DNA from: Lachnospiraceae bacterium
Lineage (GTDB): Bacteria; Bacillota; Clostridia; Lachnospirales; Lachnospiraceae
Length of the DNA: 64,000 nt
Direction of reading: 5' to 3'
Assembly (NCBI GenBank): GCA_022800815.1
Contig: JAAWRC010000009.1
Coordinates: 32,635 to 96,634, forward strand
Position 1 is the first letter of the stretch. Every line of letters begins with the position of its first letter. Of this stretch, positions 53,160 through 60,961 are shown in pieces. Both the position numbers and the translations under genes were made by a program. A model generated the notes under the pieces. The model was not told where the DNA came from and did no database searches. It saw only the letters and a list, made by a program, of their open reading frames with translations.

Positions 53160-54082
53160 CCTGCTCCCTCCCTCTTCTGCCTCACATCCCACAGAAGCCG
53201 CCCGTAGCAGGAGGTGTTGATGGTCCTAATGGCGCCGTCCGCCTCCGTGCGGTTTCTAAGCCATGCCTTAACCTTCTCTCTGTTCTCCTCCGTGCGCTCC
53301 TCCCCGTAGAGAGCGTCCTCCATAAAACCCTCAATATAGTCATCGTCCGGAAAGATCCGGCGCTCCTCCCTGCGGTTGTAATAGGTCGCCTCAGGAAGAT
53401 AGCCCTTTAAAAACAGAAAGTTAAAGAGGGCGTAAAACTGCCGTCCGTTCCCCCGGCTCTTTGCCATCCTCCCGAAAAGCTCTCCCATGAGCGCCTCCTC
53501 CAGGGGCCTTGTCGAAGAAATATAGGAAACGCTGAAACAGAAGGCCCGGCTCATCTCCATCATTTTCTCAAGCTCCCTCACCTTTCCAAGGGCAGGGGTC
53601 AGGGAGGCGACGACCAGGTCGAAGGAACGAGACAGCCCTTCCTTTTTCACGTCGAGGGCCCCAAAATCCAGACAACGGAGGGACACGTTCGCAAGCCCCG
53701 CCCGCCGGACGTATTCCTTCCCGTAACCGATCATTTTTTCCGAGAGGTCAAAGCCCGTGACATGGCCCGCCGTCTTTCCGAATTCCGTCGCAAACCGCCC
53801 CGGACCGCAGCCGATGTCGGCGACCGTCTGCTTCGATGTGAGGAGACTGCGGCTCTTTAAATACTCCACCGTGGAGATCAGCCGCTCATCCCTCGGCTCT
53901 CTCCTGCCCTCCCGCCGCTCTGCCTCCCAGGCCTCGGCCCGCTTATCCCACTTTTTCAAAGTTCGCTCTCGGGACTCCTCTGTCTCCATTCTCTCCGCCT
54001 CGTAAAGGGCGGCAAAATATTCCAACTCCCGCTGCCCGGCCATTGCCCCTGCCGCCTCAAAGCTTTCTTCCTGTCCACTCAT
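53153..54082 (-). CDS. Class I SAM-dependent methyltransferase
   Basis: A 309-aa protein. The charged N-terminus (about 1-75) is followed by a Rossmann methyltransferase core: VADIGCGPGRFA (SAM loop) and TGFDLSEKM (acidic loop). The substrate is unknown. It is placed between an ABC ATPase (4-bp overlap) and a THEP1-like NTPase. That arrangement suggests that the importer's cargo, or a ligand that chelates it, is methylated. This is inference. Confidence 0.8.
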   Translation of the reverse strand: MSGQEESFEAAGAMAGQRELEYFAALYEAERMETEESRERTLKKWDKRAEAWEAERREGRREPRDERLISTVEYLKSRSLLTSKQTVADIGCGPGRFATEFGKTAGHVTGFDLSEKMIGYGKEYVRRAGLANVSLRCLDFGALDVKKEGLSRSFDLVVASLTPALGKVRELEKMMEMSRAFCFSVSYISSTRPLEEALMGELFGRMAKSRGNGRQFYALFNFLFLKGYLPEATYYNRREERRIFPDDDYIEGFMEDALYGEERTEENREKVKAWLRNRTEADGAIRTINTSCYGRLLWDVRQKREGAGW

Positions 54083-54891
54083 GAGCTTCCCCTTTCCATG
54101 TCGGCCCCATCCGCCTTTACGGGAAGGCAGATGGTCCGCTCCTTTCCGCAGCGGTCCCTCACGGACACCACATCCATGGGGATCCCGTAAACCTCCTCCA
54201 AAGATTCGGGGGTGATCACCTTTCCCGGCACGCCGAAGGCCGCCAGCCGCCCCTCCTTCATCATCAGAACCTTGTGCCCGACGGAGAAGGGATTTTCAGG
54301 GCTGTGGGTCGACATCACGATACAGTATCCCTTTCCGGCCAGTTCCGAGACCACGTCCATGAGGAGCTGGCGGTTGGCATAGTCCAGATTTGCGGCGGGC
54401 TCATCCATGATCAGGATCTTTGCCGACTGGCAGATGGCCCTGGCGATTAGGACAAGCTGCCGCTGTCCGCCGCTCAGGGAAGAATAGGACTTTCCGGCCA
54501 GATGGGCCGCCCCCAGCTTTTCAAGGGCTAAAAGCGCCTGCTCCCGGTCTTTTCTGCCTGGGGCCTCCATGGCGGAAAAATGGGAGGCCCGCCCCATGAC
54601 CACCAGTTCCAGAACCGTGTAGGAAAAAACGGTGATGTGGTTCTGGGGAATGTAGGCGGCCAGCCTGGCCCTCTTCCTGGGAGACAACTCCCTTCCCGCT
54701 GCACCGTCCATATAGACCTCCCCGGCCGTCGGGGGAAGCATGCCGAACAACAAGCGGAATAAAGTGGTCTTACCGCAGCCGTTGGGCCCCAGAACACATA
54801 AGATTTCCCCCGAATCCGCCTGACAGGTGATCCCCTTCACAACATCGCCCCGGCCGTATCCGCCCGCCAGATTTTTGATTTCCAGAAGCAT
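54079..54891 (-). CDS. ABC transporter ATP-binding protein (FecE/BtuD type)
   Basis: A 270-aa ATPase of a metal-chelate importer. Walker A GPNGCGKTT (35-43), the Q-loop in AAYIPQNH, the LSGGQ signature (139-143), Walker B ILIMDEPAANLD and the H-loop (STHSPEN) are all present. The ATG at 54891 has AAGGAGCGGTGACC upstream and lies 2 bp after the permease stop. An upstream open frame in the same register overlaps the permease gene and is not coding. Confidence 0.93.
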   Translation of the reverse strand: MLLEIKNLAGGYGRGDVVKGITCQADSGEILCVLGPNGCGKTTLFRLLFGMLPPTAGEVYMDGAAGRELSPRKRARLAAYIPQNHITVFSYTVLELVVMGRASHFSAMEAPGRKDREQALLALEKLGAAHLAGKSYSSLSGGQRQLVLIARAICQSAKILIMDEPAANLDYANRQLLMDVVSELAGKGYCIVMSTHSPENPFSVGHKVLMMKEGRLAAFGVPGKVITPESLEEVYGIPMDVVSVRDRCGKERTICLPVKADGADMERGSS

Positions 54892-54893
54892 GG

Positions 54894-55937
54894 TCACCGC
54901 TCCTTTCTCTTGATAATGAGGTAGACAAAAAAGGGAGCCCCCATGATGCTGGTCACCACGCCAAGAGGAAGTTCCAGGGACAAAAGGGAGCGGGCCAAGT
55001 CGTCCATCAAAAGGAGATAGGCTGCCCCCAGCATTCCACAGGCCGGGATCAACCGCCCATGATCGGCACCTACAAGAGCTCTCGCCATGTGGGGAATCAT
55101 CAGTCCCACCCAGCCGATCAGCCCGCCCAGACAGACGGCCGCTGCGCTGAGCAGGGTGGAAGCCAAAATGAAAAGCAACCGGTAACGCCGCACATGGATC
55201 CCCAGGCTCTGGGCCTCCTCGTCCTCCAGGGTCAGGAGATTTAACCGCCACCGGAAAAGGAAGACCGCCGCCAGCCCCAGGATCATGGGCCCCATGGCAA
55301 CGAGGACGGATTCCATATCGGTCTTCGTCAGGCTCCCCATGAGCCAGAAGGTAATCTGCTGGAGGACATCGTTGGGGTCGGAGACATATTTGATCATGGT
55401 GACGCCGGAATTGCAGAGGGCCATGATCATGGAGCCGGTGAGCACCAGGCTTAAGGTCTGGGAATGGGCCGACCTGCGGCTGATCAGATAGGAACAGGCC
55501 ACGGCCAGAATCCCTCCGGCAAAGGCGGAAATCTGGACCAGCCAGCCGGAGGCACCGTTTAAGATGGCGAAGGCCGCCCCAAGGCTTGCGCCGGAGGAAA
55601 CCCCCAGGATATCCGGGGACACCAGAGGGTTTCGAAACATCCCCTGATAGACGGAGCCGGCGACGGATAGCGAGGCACCGATCAATACGGCGGAGAGAAT
55701 TCTGGGAAGCCGAATATTCCAAAATATGGTGACCGCCTGGGAGGAGACATCCCCCTCATAGCCGAAACGGGACAAAAAGGCCTTCACCACCTCGCCCGGT
55801 GCAAGAGGATAATAGCCGATCCAGAATGAGATCAGAATGGAACCCAGAAGCAGCGCCAGCAGGACGGCCAGAACGAGGCCGTACCGCTTTTCTCTTTTTG
55901 TCTTTTCCCTCTGTCCCGATAAGCCCAATGGTTTCAT
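54894..55937 (-). CDS. FecCD-family ABC permease
   Basis: A 347-aa permease with about ten TM helices of the FecCD/BtuC fold. The N-terminus is lysine-rich, and signatures include RLPRILSAVLIGASLSVAG, NPLVSPDILGVSSGA and GLIGWVGLMIPHMAR. This family imports iron chelates, heme, cobalamin, and in some cases molybdate or tungstate (MolBC). It is the first gene of a permease-ATPase-methyltransferase-NTPase operon. The cognate binding protein is divergent upstream. Confidence 0.93.
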   Translation of the reverse strand: MKPLGLSGQREKTKREKRYGLVLAVLLALLLGSILISFWIGYYPLAPGEVVKAFLSRFGYEGDVSSQAVTIFWNIRLPRILSAVLIGASLSVAGSVYQGMFRNPLVSPDILGVSSGASLGAAFAILNGASGWLVQISAFAGGILAVACSYLISRRSAHSQTLSLVLTGSMIMALCNSGVTMIKYVSDPNDVLQQITFWLMGSLTKTDMESVLVAMGPMILGLAAVFLFRWRLNLLTLEDEEAQSLGIHVRRYRLLFILASTLLSAAAVCLGGLIGWVGLMIPHMARALVGADHGRLIPACGMLGAAYLLLMDDLARSLLSLELPLGVVTSIMGAPFFVYLIIKRKER

Positions 55938-55972
55938 CCTCCTCTGCCGATATCCCTATGCAAGGTTTTCCC

Positions 55973-56001
55973 TTGACAACACCGGGAAAACATGCTATGT
56001 T
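55973..56001 (+). promoter_or_regulatory. Promoter of the binding-lipoprotein gene
   Basis: TTGACA (55973-55978), 17-bp spacer, TATGTT (55996-56001). The leader before the gene is about 140 nt and includes the divergent promoter region. Confidence 0.7.
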
Positions 56002-56056
56002 TTTGTAAGGATTCGATATATTTTTAAAAAATAATCGTTTGTGAATATACATTTTA

Positions 56057-56085
56057 AACATATCATAGTTCCAATATCATGTCAA
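56057..56085 (-). promoter_or_regulatory. Promoter of the ABC permease operon
   Basis: On the - strand, TTGACA (56085-56080), 17-bp spacer, TATGTT (56062-56057). It matches the divergent promoter in both hexamers. Its -35 lies within the 9-bp tandem repeats at 56076-56102. Confidence 0.7.
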
Positions 56086-56102
56086 TCATATCAATGATGT
56101 CA
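56076..56102. promoter_or_regulatory. Three tandem 9-bp repeats (operator candidate)
   Basis: ATCATGTCA, ATCATATCA and ATGATGTCA follow one another without gaps (one or two differences each). They cover the -35 of the permease promoter in the intergenic region of the divergent importer genes. The spacing and position suggest a regulator that binds repeated half-sites, perhaps sensing the transported metal. Confidence 0.5.
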
Positions 56103-56144
56103 GATGCGAAAACCCCAAAATCCATCATGACACCGGAGGTGCTT

Positions 56145-57344
56145 ATGAAAAAGAACTTGTTGTACCTGGTCCTCATTCTGGCCATGCTCTCCACGCTGTG
56201 GGGCTGCGGGAAGGCCGAGGACAAGAAAGAAGAGGCGGCGGCCGTGGCCTCTTCCTCTCCCACGGAAACTGCCGCCAAGCAGGAAATTCAAAAGGTCGGA
56301 GAACAGGGGAAGGAAAACGGGAAAGAAACGGAGACTGGCGAGCCGGACACTTCCGGGGAAGGACGGGAGATCACCGATATGGCCGGCAGAATGGTGATTG
56401 TTCCGGATACCATCGAGAAGGTATTTCCTACCGATCCCACCGCCGGCATTTTTCTCTACACGCTGGTGCCGGACCGGCTTCTGGGATGGAATTACGAGCT
56501 CAATGACACGGAAAAGAGCATTATTTTGGAAAAATACCACGATCTGCCCAACTTCGGCATGGGGGACGCCATCAACTATGAGGCCGTGATTTCCGCCGGC
56601 CCTGACCTGATCTTTGTCGTCGGCGCACTGAATGACAATCTCACCGATCAGGCGGACAAGCTGGCTGATCAACTGGGAATCCCGGCCGTCGTGGTGGACA
56701 ACAGTCTGAAAGCCTCCCCTGACGCTTACCGGTTTATGGGGGAACTCTTCGGCGTGCAGGGGGAGGCCGAAGCGCTGGCTTCCTACGCAGAGCGCACCTT
56801 TGCGGACATCGCCGCCATGGAGATCCAGGGGGGCAAAAAGGTGCGCATGTATTACGGCAACGGCGAGGACGCCCTGGAAACTGCCCCGACAGGGTCAGAC
56901 CATGCCCAGATCATCGACATGACAGGCGCTGTGAACGCAGCCGATCTGGAACTGGGCGACGGCACCCGGCTCCAGATCTCTTTGGAACAGCTCCTGGCCT
57001 GGGATCCGGACGTGATCGTGGTCAACGGCGAACCCAAGGCGAACATAAGCGGCAGACAGACGGCGGAAAAGATCCTTGGCGATCCCAATTTTGCTTCCTT
57101 AAAGGCCGTACAGAACGGGCAGGTCTACGGAACGCCAAACGCCCCCTTCAGCTGGGTGGACCGTCCGCCGGGGCCCAATCGCCTGATCGGCATCCGCTGG
57201 CTCTCCGGCCTGATCTATCCGGACGCCCTGGATTTTGACGTGGAAGAGGAGGTCTGCGAATTTTTCCGCCTGTTCTACCACGTGGAGCTGACCGAGGAAC
57301 AGCTTGCGGCCCTCTATGACGGGACCATCGGGCAGGGAAACTGA
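56145..57344 (+). CDS. ABC transporter substrate-binding lipoprotein (PBP_TroA/FepB fold)
   Basis: A protein of about 399 aa. The lipoprotein signal has lipobox ...LWGC. A low-complexity Glu/Lys/Ser spacer (about 26-75) follows, then a periplasmic-binding fold with ITDMAGRMV, PDLIFV and the C-terminal RLIGIRWL region common to BtuF/FecB-type proteins. It would deliver the cargo to the FecCD permease encoded in the opposite direction. The start at 56145 (MKKN behind GGAGGTGCTT) is chosen over an upstream in-frame ATG at 56079, which is in the promoter region. Confidence 0.9.
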   Translation: MKKNLLYLVLILAMLSTLWGCGKAEDKKEEAAAVASSSPTETAAKQEIQKVGEQGKENGKETETGEPDTSGEGREITDMAGRMVIVPDTIEKVFPTDPTAGIFLYTLVPDRLLGWNYELNDTEKSIILEKYHDLPNFGMGDAINYEAVISAGPDLIFVVGALNDNLTDQADKLADQLGIPAVVVDNSLKASPDAYRFMGELFGVQGEAEALASYAERTFADIAAMEIQGGKKVRMYYGNGEDALETAPTGSDHAQIIDMTGAVNAADLELGDGTRLQISLEQLLAWDPDVIVVNGEPKANISGRQTAEKILGDPNFASLKAVQNGQVYGTPNAPFSWVDRPPGPNRLIGIRWLSGLIYPDALDFDVEEEVCEFFRLFYHVELTEEQLAALYDGTIGQGN

Positions 57345-57352
57345 ACGATAAA

Positions 57353-57396
57353 AATGTCTGCCCAGGACCGGGAGCCCCCGGACCAGGCAGACATTT
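57353..57396. terminator. Terminator after the binding lipoprotein gene
   Basis: ATGTCTGCC (57354-57362) pairs with GGCAGACAT (57386-57394), with an inner CCGG/CCGG helix and T-residues after. The - strand gene at 57460 converges here. Confidence 0.8.
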
Positions 57397-57459
57397 CAGT
57401 TATTCAAAATAAGCCACTTTCATTTTATGAAACATGCAAATGCCTCCTGCTCTCAAAGA

Positions 57460-57711
57460 TTAAAGACGATAAAATCTTTGACATGTTTCGCATATCCCAA
57501 CCTCATTGACCCTCAAAGGCGCAAAGTATTTCCTTATATTTTGCGCAGCCATGGTAATGAATTCACCCTGCCCGAAATTTCTTGTCAACTCCTCCGGCAT
57601 GTCCGGGTCATAACCTGTGCTGCCGCAGCAGACGCATGTATTCATCCACTTTTTCAGTTTCGGATACTTTTTTAGATAATCGAATCCCTCACTGCATCTG
57701 TCTCTCACCAA
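57460..57711 (-). CDS. Small cysteine-pair (zinc-ribbon-like) protein
   Basis: An 83-aa protein I do not recognise as a named family. The CVCCGSTGY segment (26-34) and CETCQRFYRL at the C-terminus give two C-x-C-C/C-x-x-C clusters, suggesting a zinc-binding fold. It starts MVRDRCSEGFDYLKK with no strong RBS (CAGGAGGGCTTTG upstream is reasonable). It is the first of several small genes in the accessory zone. Confidence 0.5.
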   Translation of the reverse strand: MVRDRCSEGFDYLKKYPKLKKWMNTCVCCGSTGYDPDMPEELTRNFGQGEFITMAAQNIRKYFAPLRVNEVGICETCQRFYRL

Positions 57712-57729
57712 AGCCCTCCTGTTGGATCT

Positions 57730-58149
57730 TTAACTGTTTCTGCGGATTCGAATGAAACGCAGGACGTCGTCATACAGCCGTCCCCTCTCCTCCAGGTCGA
57801 CCATCAGCCACCTCTGCCCATTCCCTTCCCGGGTCTCACGATAGATACTTCGCAATTCAGCCGCGCAGTCGGGAAGCAACTCCTCGACAAACGGTTTCTC
57901 CTTTGTGCCGACGACGACCAGGACCGTAAAATAGCCTTCCCTTGGATATATGGTGCACAAGGATTTCCCGGCCTTTTTGAATTTGACGTTCCAGCCCTTT
58001 TCCCAACTGCATGAACTGTACTCTATTTTTTCCTTACACTGATATGCGGCCTTGATTTCCGAACAAAATTGCAGGAAAACCGGATTGCCGACATATTCCT
58101 CCAGTTCCTCCATGGCGGGACCATAATTCTTATCCTGCAGATCGATCAT
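57730..58149 (-). CDS. DUF3788 family protein
   Basis: A protein of about 139 aa matching the DUF3788 pattern: short N-terminal region, CSWEKGWNVKFKKAGKSLCTIYP, then FTVLVVVG and a C-terminal LMVDLEERGRLYDDVLRFI. Function is unknown. The ATG at 58149 follows GGAGGAATC, which lies inside the truncated EamA gene upstream and its stop at 58151. This suggests a fusion point where a deletion brought the two genes together. Confidence 0.75.
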   Translation of the reverse strand: MIDLQDKNYGPAMEELEEYVGNPVFLQFCSEIKAAYQCKEKIEYSSCSWEKGWNVKFKKAGKSLCTIYPREGYFTVLVVVGTKEKPFVEELLPDCAAELRSIYRETREGNGQRWLMVDLEERGRLYDDVLRFIRIRRNS

Positions 58150-58150
58150 A

Positions 58151-58381
58151 CTAATAGATTCCTCCGAATGTAAGTTTTCCAAAAAGCCAGCTCTTCTTAC
58201 TGATGTCGGCGATCCCACCCTGCTTGTGAGTCAGGAAAACCATTCCCCACGCCAGGAACACCACGACCACGGTCCTGACCGCCGTCGCAAGATTTGAGTT
58301 CACTCCCTCAATGCCGGCTTTTGCCAGTATCGAGGTGAGCGCCGCAAATACCGCCGACAAGAGCGCAAACACAAACCACAT
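58151..58381 (-). pseudogene. Truncated EamA-family transporter
   Basis: A 76-aa fragment starting MWFVFALLSAVFAALTSILAK, the first two TM helices of an EamA/DMT transporter (normally ~140-300 aa). It ends abruptly after KKSWLF with GKLTFGGIY and a stop. The rest of the transporter is missing. The DUF3788 gene begins 2 bp beyond. It is most likely the remnant of a deletion. Confidence 0.75.
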
Positions 58382-58445
58382 CCCCCATCGCCTCCCAAAA
58401 TTCAGATTAAAAATTCCGGTTAAGAGTTCCGATCAAGAATTCAAG

Positions 58446-58898
58446 TCAAACTTCCTTTGTCATGACAAAATTTGTAAGGAAGATTCCCCGACGCTCTACC
58501 TGCTGTTCCTTTACCAGCTTATAACCTCTCTTCTCAAAGAAGCCTCTTGCCGTGATCGAAGCGTGCGTAACGATCTCATCCACACCCACGGCCCGCTCCA
58601 GTTCATTGCAGATGGCCGTGGCGATCCCCTTTCCCTGATGGTCCCTATGGACGTACAATCGGTCAAGATAACCGGCAGCGTCTATATCCCCAAATCCCAC
58701 GATCCTCCCGCCGTCGACGGCAACCACGCTCTCATGCTCCGAAAATGACTGATCCCATCTGTCCAGATCCATGTTCCCCGCCGCCCATACGTCCAACTGT
58801 TCTTTCGAATAATCCCTCGCATTGACCGTGTGGACCGTATCATAAAAAAGTTCCGCCGTCTCCTCACAGTCTGACGACCGATAGGTTCTGATCTGCAT
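58446..58898 (-). CDS. GNAT-family N-acetyltransferase
   Basis: A 150-aa acetyltransferase of the GNAT fold. Motif A (LYVHRDHQGKGIATAICNELE) carries the acetyl-CoA pyrophosphate loop Q-G-K-G-I-A, and ARGFFEKRGYKLVKEQ is motif B. The substrate cannot be inferred. The start at 58898 has TTTTGGAGGATTGAA upstream; 40 open residues before it have no support. It follows the PstS-like gene by 38 bp. Confidence 0.87.
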   Translation of the reverse strand: MQIRTYRSSDCEETAELFYDTVHTVNARDYSKEQLDVWAAGNMDLDRWDQSFSEHESVVAVDGGRIVGFGDIDAAGYLDRLYVHRDHQGKGIATAICNELERAVGVDEIVTHASITARGFFEKRGYKLVKEQQVERRGIFLTNFVMTKEV

Positions 58899-58936
58899 TT
58901 CAATCCTCCAAAATCCCGTTTTTTCCGTACAGAGGG

Positions 58937-59974
58937 TCATTTTACACAGGAAACGTACCCCATCTTTTCGATCTCCCTGATCCCGGCCTCGGATTTTAAC
59001 CAAGAGAGCACCGCCCATGCGGCATGCTCCTTCGGCAGATCGCTTCTGACAACCGCGTAGTAGGCGTCGGCCAGAGGATAGGATCCGTCCCCGATCGTTT
59101 CCATTGTCGGTTTTACGCCGTCAAAGGCAAGGATCTTCAGATGTTCGCCGATGCCGGTCACGCTGTCCATCTCTTCTAAATAGGTATAGAGGGTGTACCC
59201 CAGGGCATAGCCGTCCGTCGGAGTCCCCGAAAGGCCGCCGTTGTGATAAAACGCCACCTGTTCGAGCATCCCTTCCATGGTAAGCTCCACATAGTTGTCT
59301 TTGATCCGGCCGTCCATTTCCTGGTTGTCCAGGACCAGGTTGTCCATCTGGGACTGGCTTCCGCTGTCGGCATTCCGGCAGATCGGGATGAGGCTTTTGT
59401 CCGGCCCGCCCAATTCCTTCCAGCTTTCGATCCCGTAGTCTAAGTAAATGTTTCGAACCTGCTCCCTGGTAATGTTCTCCGTCTCATTGTCAACGGGCGT
59501 GATAAAGACCAGGGCTTCGGCGGCTATGGGATAGAACTCCAATGTGACGCCGGCCGTCTCTGCCTCTGCCAGCAGTTCGGCGGACGCATAGGGCACGATG
59601 ATCAGGTCCGCTTCTTTAGCGATCAGCTTTCGATAAGAGGGAACGGTTTTCGACGCACGGTCCGGGACGTGCGCCCCGTCCGGCCCGACAAGGTTCGTAT
59701 AAATGGAGCGGACAATGTTGAGCGTGGAGGTAGAGCCATCGACCCTCGGATAATTTTCCTCCGTGATCACGACCGCGGCTTCGCCGATGCGCTCCCATCC
59801 CTCCGGTCCGCCAGCTGCGCGTTCCGTCTCCGGCGCAGGGTCCTGGCCGTCCTCTTTGACAGATGCCTCCGAAGCGCCGTCCGATTCCGAAGCCCTGTCC
59901 AAATGATCCTTCTCGGGAGCCGCGCAGGCCGTCAAAAGGCAGAAAAGAATTGCTGTCACAACGCACCGTTTCAT
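58937..59974 (-). CDS. PstS-like substrate-binding lipoprotein (orphan)
   Basis: A protein of about 345 aa. The signal peptide ends in the lipobox LLTAC. A charged spacer (about 18-55) is followed by a PstS-type binding domain: VDGSTSTLNIVRSIY, TREQVRNIYLDYGI and CRNADSGSQSQMDN, which resemble the phosphate- or oxyanion-binding residues of the family. No PstCAB permease is near; it lies between a GNAT gene and a molybdo-hydroxylase accessory gene. The ligand may be phosphate or another oxyanion. The start at 59974 has AAGGAGGGTACCT. Confidence 0.8.
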   Translation of the reverse strand: MKRCVVTAILFCLLTACAAPEKDHLDRASESDGASEASVKEDGQDPAPETERAAGGPEGWERIGEAAVVITEENYPRVDGSTSTLNIVRSIYTNLVGPDGAHVPDRASKTVPSYRKLIAKEADLIIVPYASAELLAEAETAGVTLEFYPIAAEALVFITPVDNETENITREQVRNIYLDYGIESWKELGGPDKSLIPICRNADSGSQSQMDNLVLDNQEMDGRIKDNYVELTMEGMLEQVAFYHNGGLSGTPTDGYALGYTLYTYLEEMDSVTGIGEHLKILAFDGVKPTMETIGDGSYPLADAYYAVVRSDLPKEHAAWAVLSWLKSEAGIREIEKMGYVSCVK

Positions 59975-60015
59975 AGGTACCCTCCTTTTACAAAAATGTA
60001 TCGACCGGCTTCCAT

Positions 60016-60035
60016 GCCTGTTTACAAAAACAGGC
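60016..60035. promoter_or_regulatory. Short perfect inverted repeat before the PstS-like gene
   Basis: GCCTGTTT-ACAA-AAACAGGC is a perfect 8-bp stem with a 4-nt loop, 30 bp after the nucleotidyltransferase/ModE gene and 42 bp before the PstS-like start. It lacks a clear following T-run on the - strand. It could be a weak terminator or an operator. Confidence 0.4.
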
Positions 60036-60064
60036 AATCGCGAGACGTAAAGTTGTCCAGAAGA

Positions 60065-60961
60065 TCACAGATACTCCCGAAAATATTGCTCGAACAGCCT
60101 CCTCCCGGCGGCTTTAAGCTCCCCCTCCATCTCGTGATACCGCTCCAGGAAGAGCCGCCCTTCCTCCGTGATCAGGGAACTCCCCCCGTTCTTCCCGCCC
60201 TTGTTCCGCTCCAAGAACAGAAAACCCATCTCCTTTTCCGCCTGATTCACCATTTTCCAGCCCTTGGAGTAGGACATGTTCATCTGGGCGGCGGCCGCCT
60301 GGATGGAGCCGGTCTCGTCCACCCGCCGCAAAAACTCATAGACTCCGGGCCCGAAAAATTCCTCTTCCTTCTCCAAGATCAGCCGGAAGCGGAACGCAAG
60401 CTTCTTCCTCTCCCTCTGCTCCCTGATATACTCTTCCGCCCGTTTCAGGCCGTTTTCCGCCAGAAGGGAGAGGACGCAGCCCGCATCCTTCACGGGAAGC
60501 CTCGTCACCTCCCCGCTTTTTTCTCCCGGCACATAGAGTCTGGGCCAGCCCTCCTTCCCCTCGTGCACAGGCACGGCCGGCCCCTCGCAGGCCAGAAGCT
60601 TTTCAAAGAGCTCCTGGGAGAAGGCCGGATACTCCGCCGGGAGCACGACAACCCGCTCCATGTGCTTCCCTGCCTCCAGAAGGCCGGCCCTAAGGGACGC
60701 CGTCCTGTCATGTTCCCGCCAGCCCCCATCCTCAATACAGATCACCTGATTGTGGACCAGATGGCTCCTGAGAGTCTCCGCCTCATGTCCCGTGAGCACC
60801 AGGATGGGGGAGACCGCCGCCCTCCTGAGGGCGGCAACCTCCCTCTTGATCACCGTAAGGCCGTCCAGGACATGCATGGGAAGGAAGGCCGGGACCTCCC
60901 CCCTGTCCCGAAGTATGGTTTCATAGTTGAAAGAAGCCAGGATCAGTGCGCCTGTTCTCAT
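60065..60961 (-). CDS. MocA-like nucleotidyltransferase fused to ModE-like HTH
   Basis: A 298-aa fusion. Residues 1-200 resemble the NTP_transf_3 (MobA/MocA) fold but lack the usual L-A-A-G-x-S-x-R-M-G loop: the start reads MRTGALILASFNYE. So catalysis is doubtful. Residues about 210-290 form a ModE-type LysR-like winged HTH (GSIQAAAAQMNMSYSKGW, LFLERNKGGKNGG). It may be a regulator that binds a cofactor or molybdate. It overlaps the XdhC stop by 4 bp and is coupled to it. Confidence 0.8.
   Translation of the reverse strand: MRTGALILASFNYETILRDRGEVPAFLPMHVLDGLTVIKREVAALRRAAVSPILVLTGHEAETLRSHLVHNQVICIEDGGWREHDRTASLRAGLLEAGKHMERVVVLPAEYPAFSQELFEKLLACEGPAVPVHEGKEGWPRLYVPGEKSGEVTRLPVKDAGCVLSLLAENGLKRAEEYIREQRERKKLAFRFRLILEKEEEFFGPGVYEFLRRVDETGSIQAAAAQMNMSYSKGWKMVNQAEKEMGFLFLERNKGGKNGGSSLITEEGRLFLERYHEMEGELKAAGRRLFEQYFREYL

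Noticed and set aside
54892..55722. N-terminal extension of the ABC ATPase by about 277 residues
   Set aside because: The extension overlaps the FecCD permease in another frame and is Pro/Arg/Gly-rich; a clear RBS and ATG at 54891 mark the true start.
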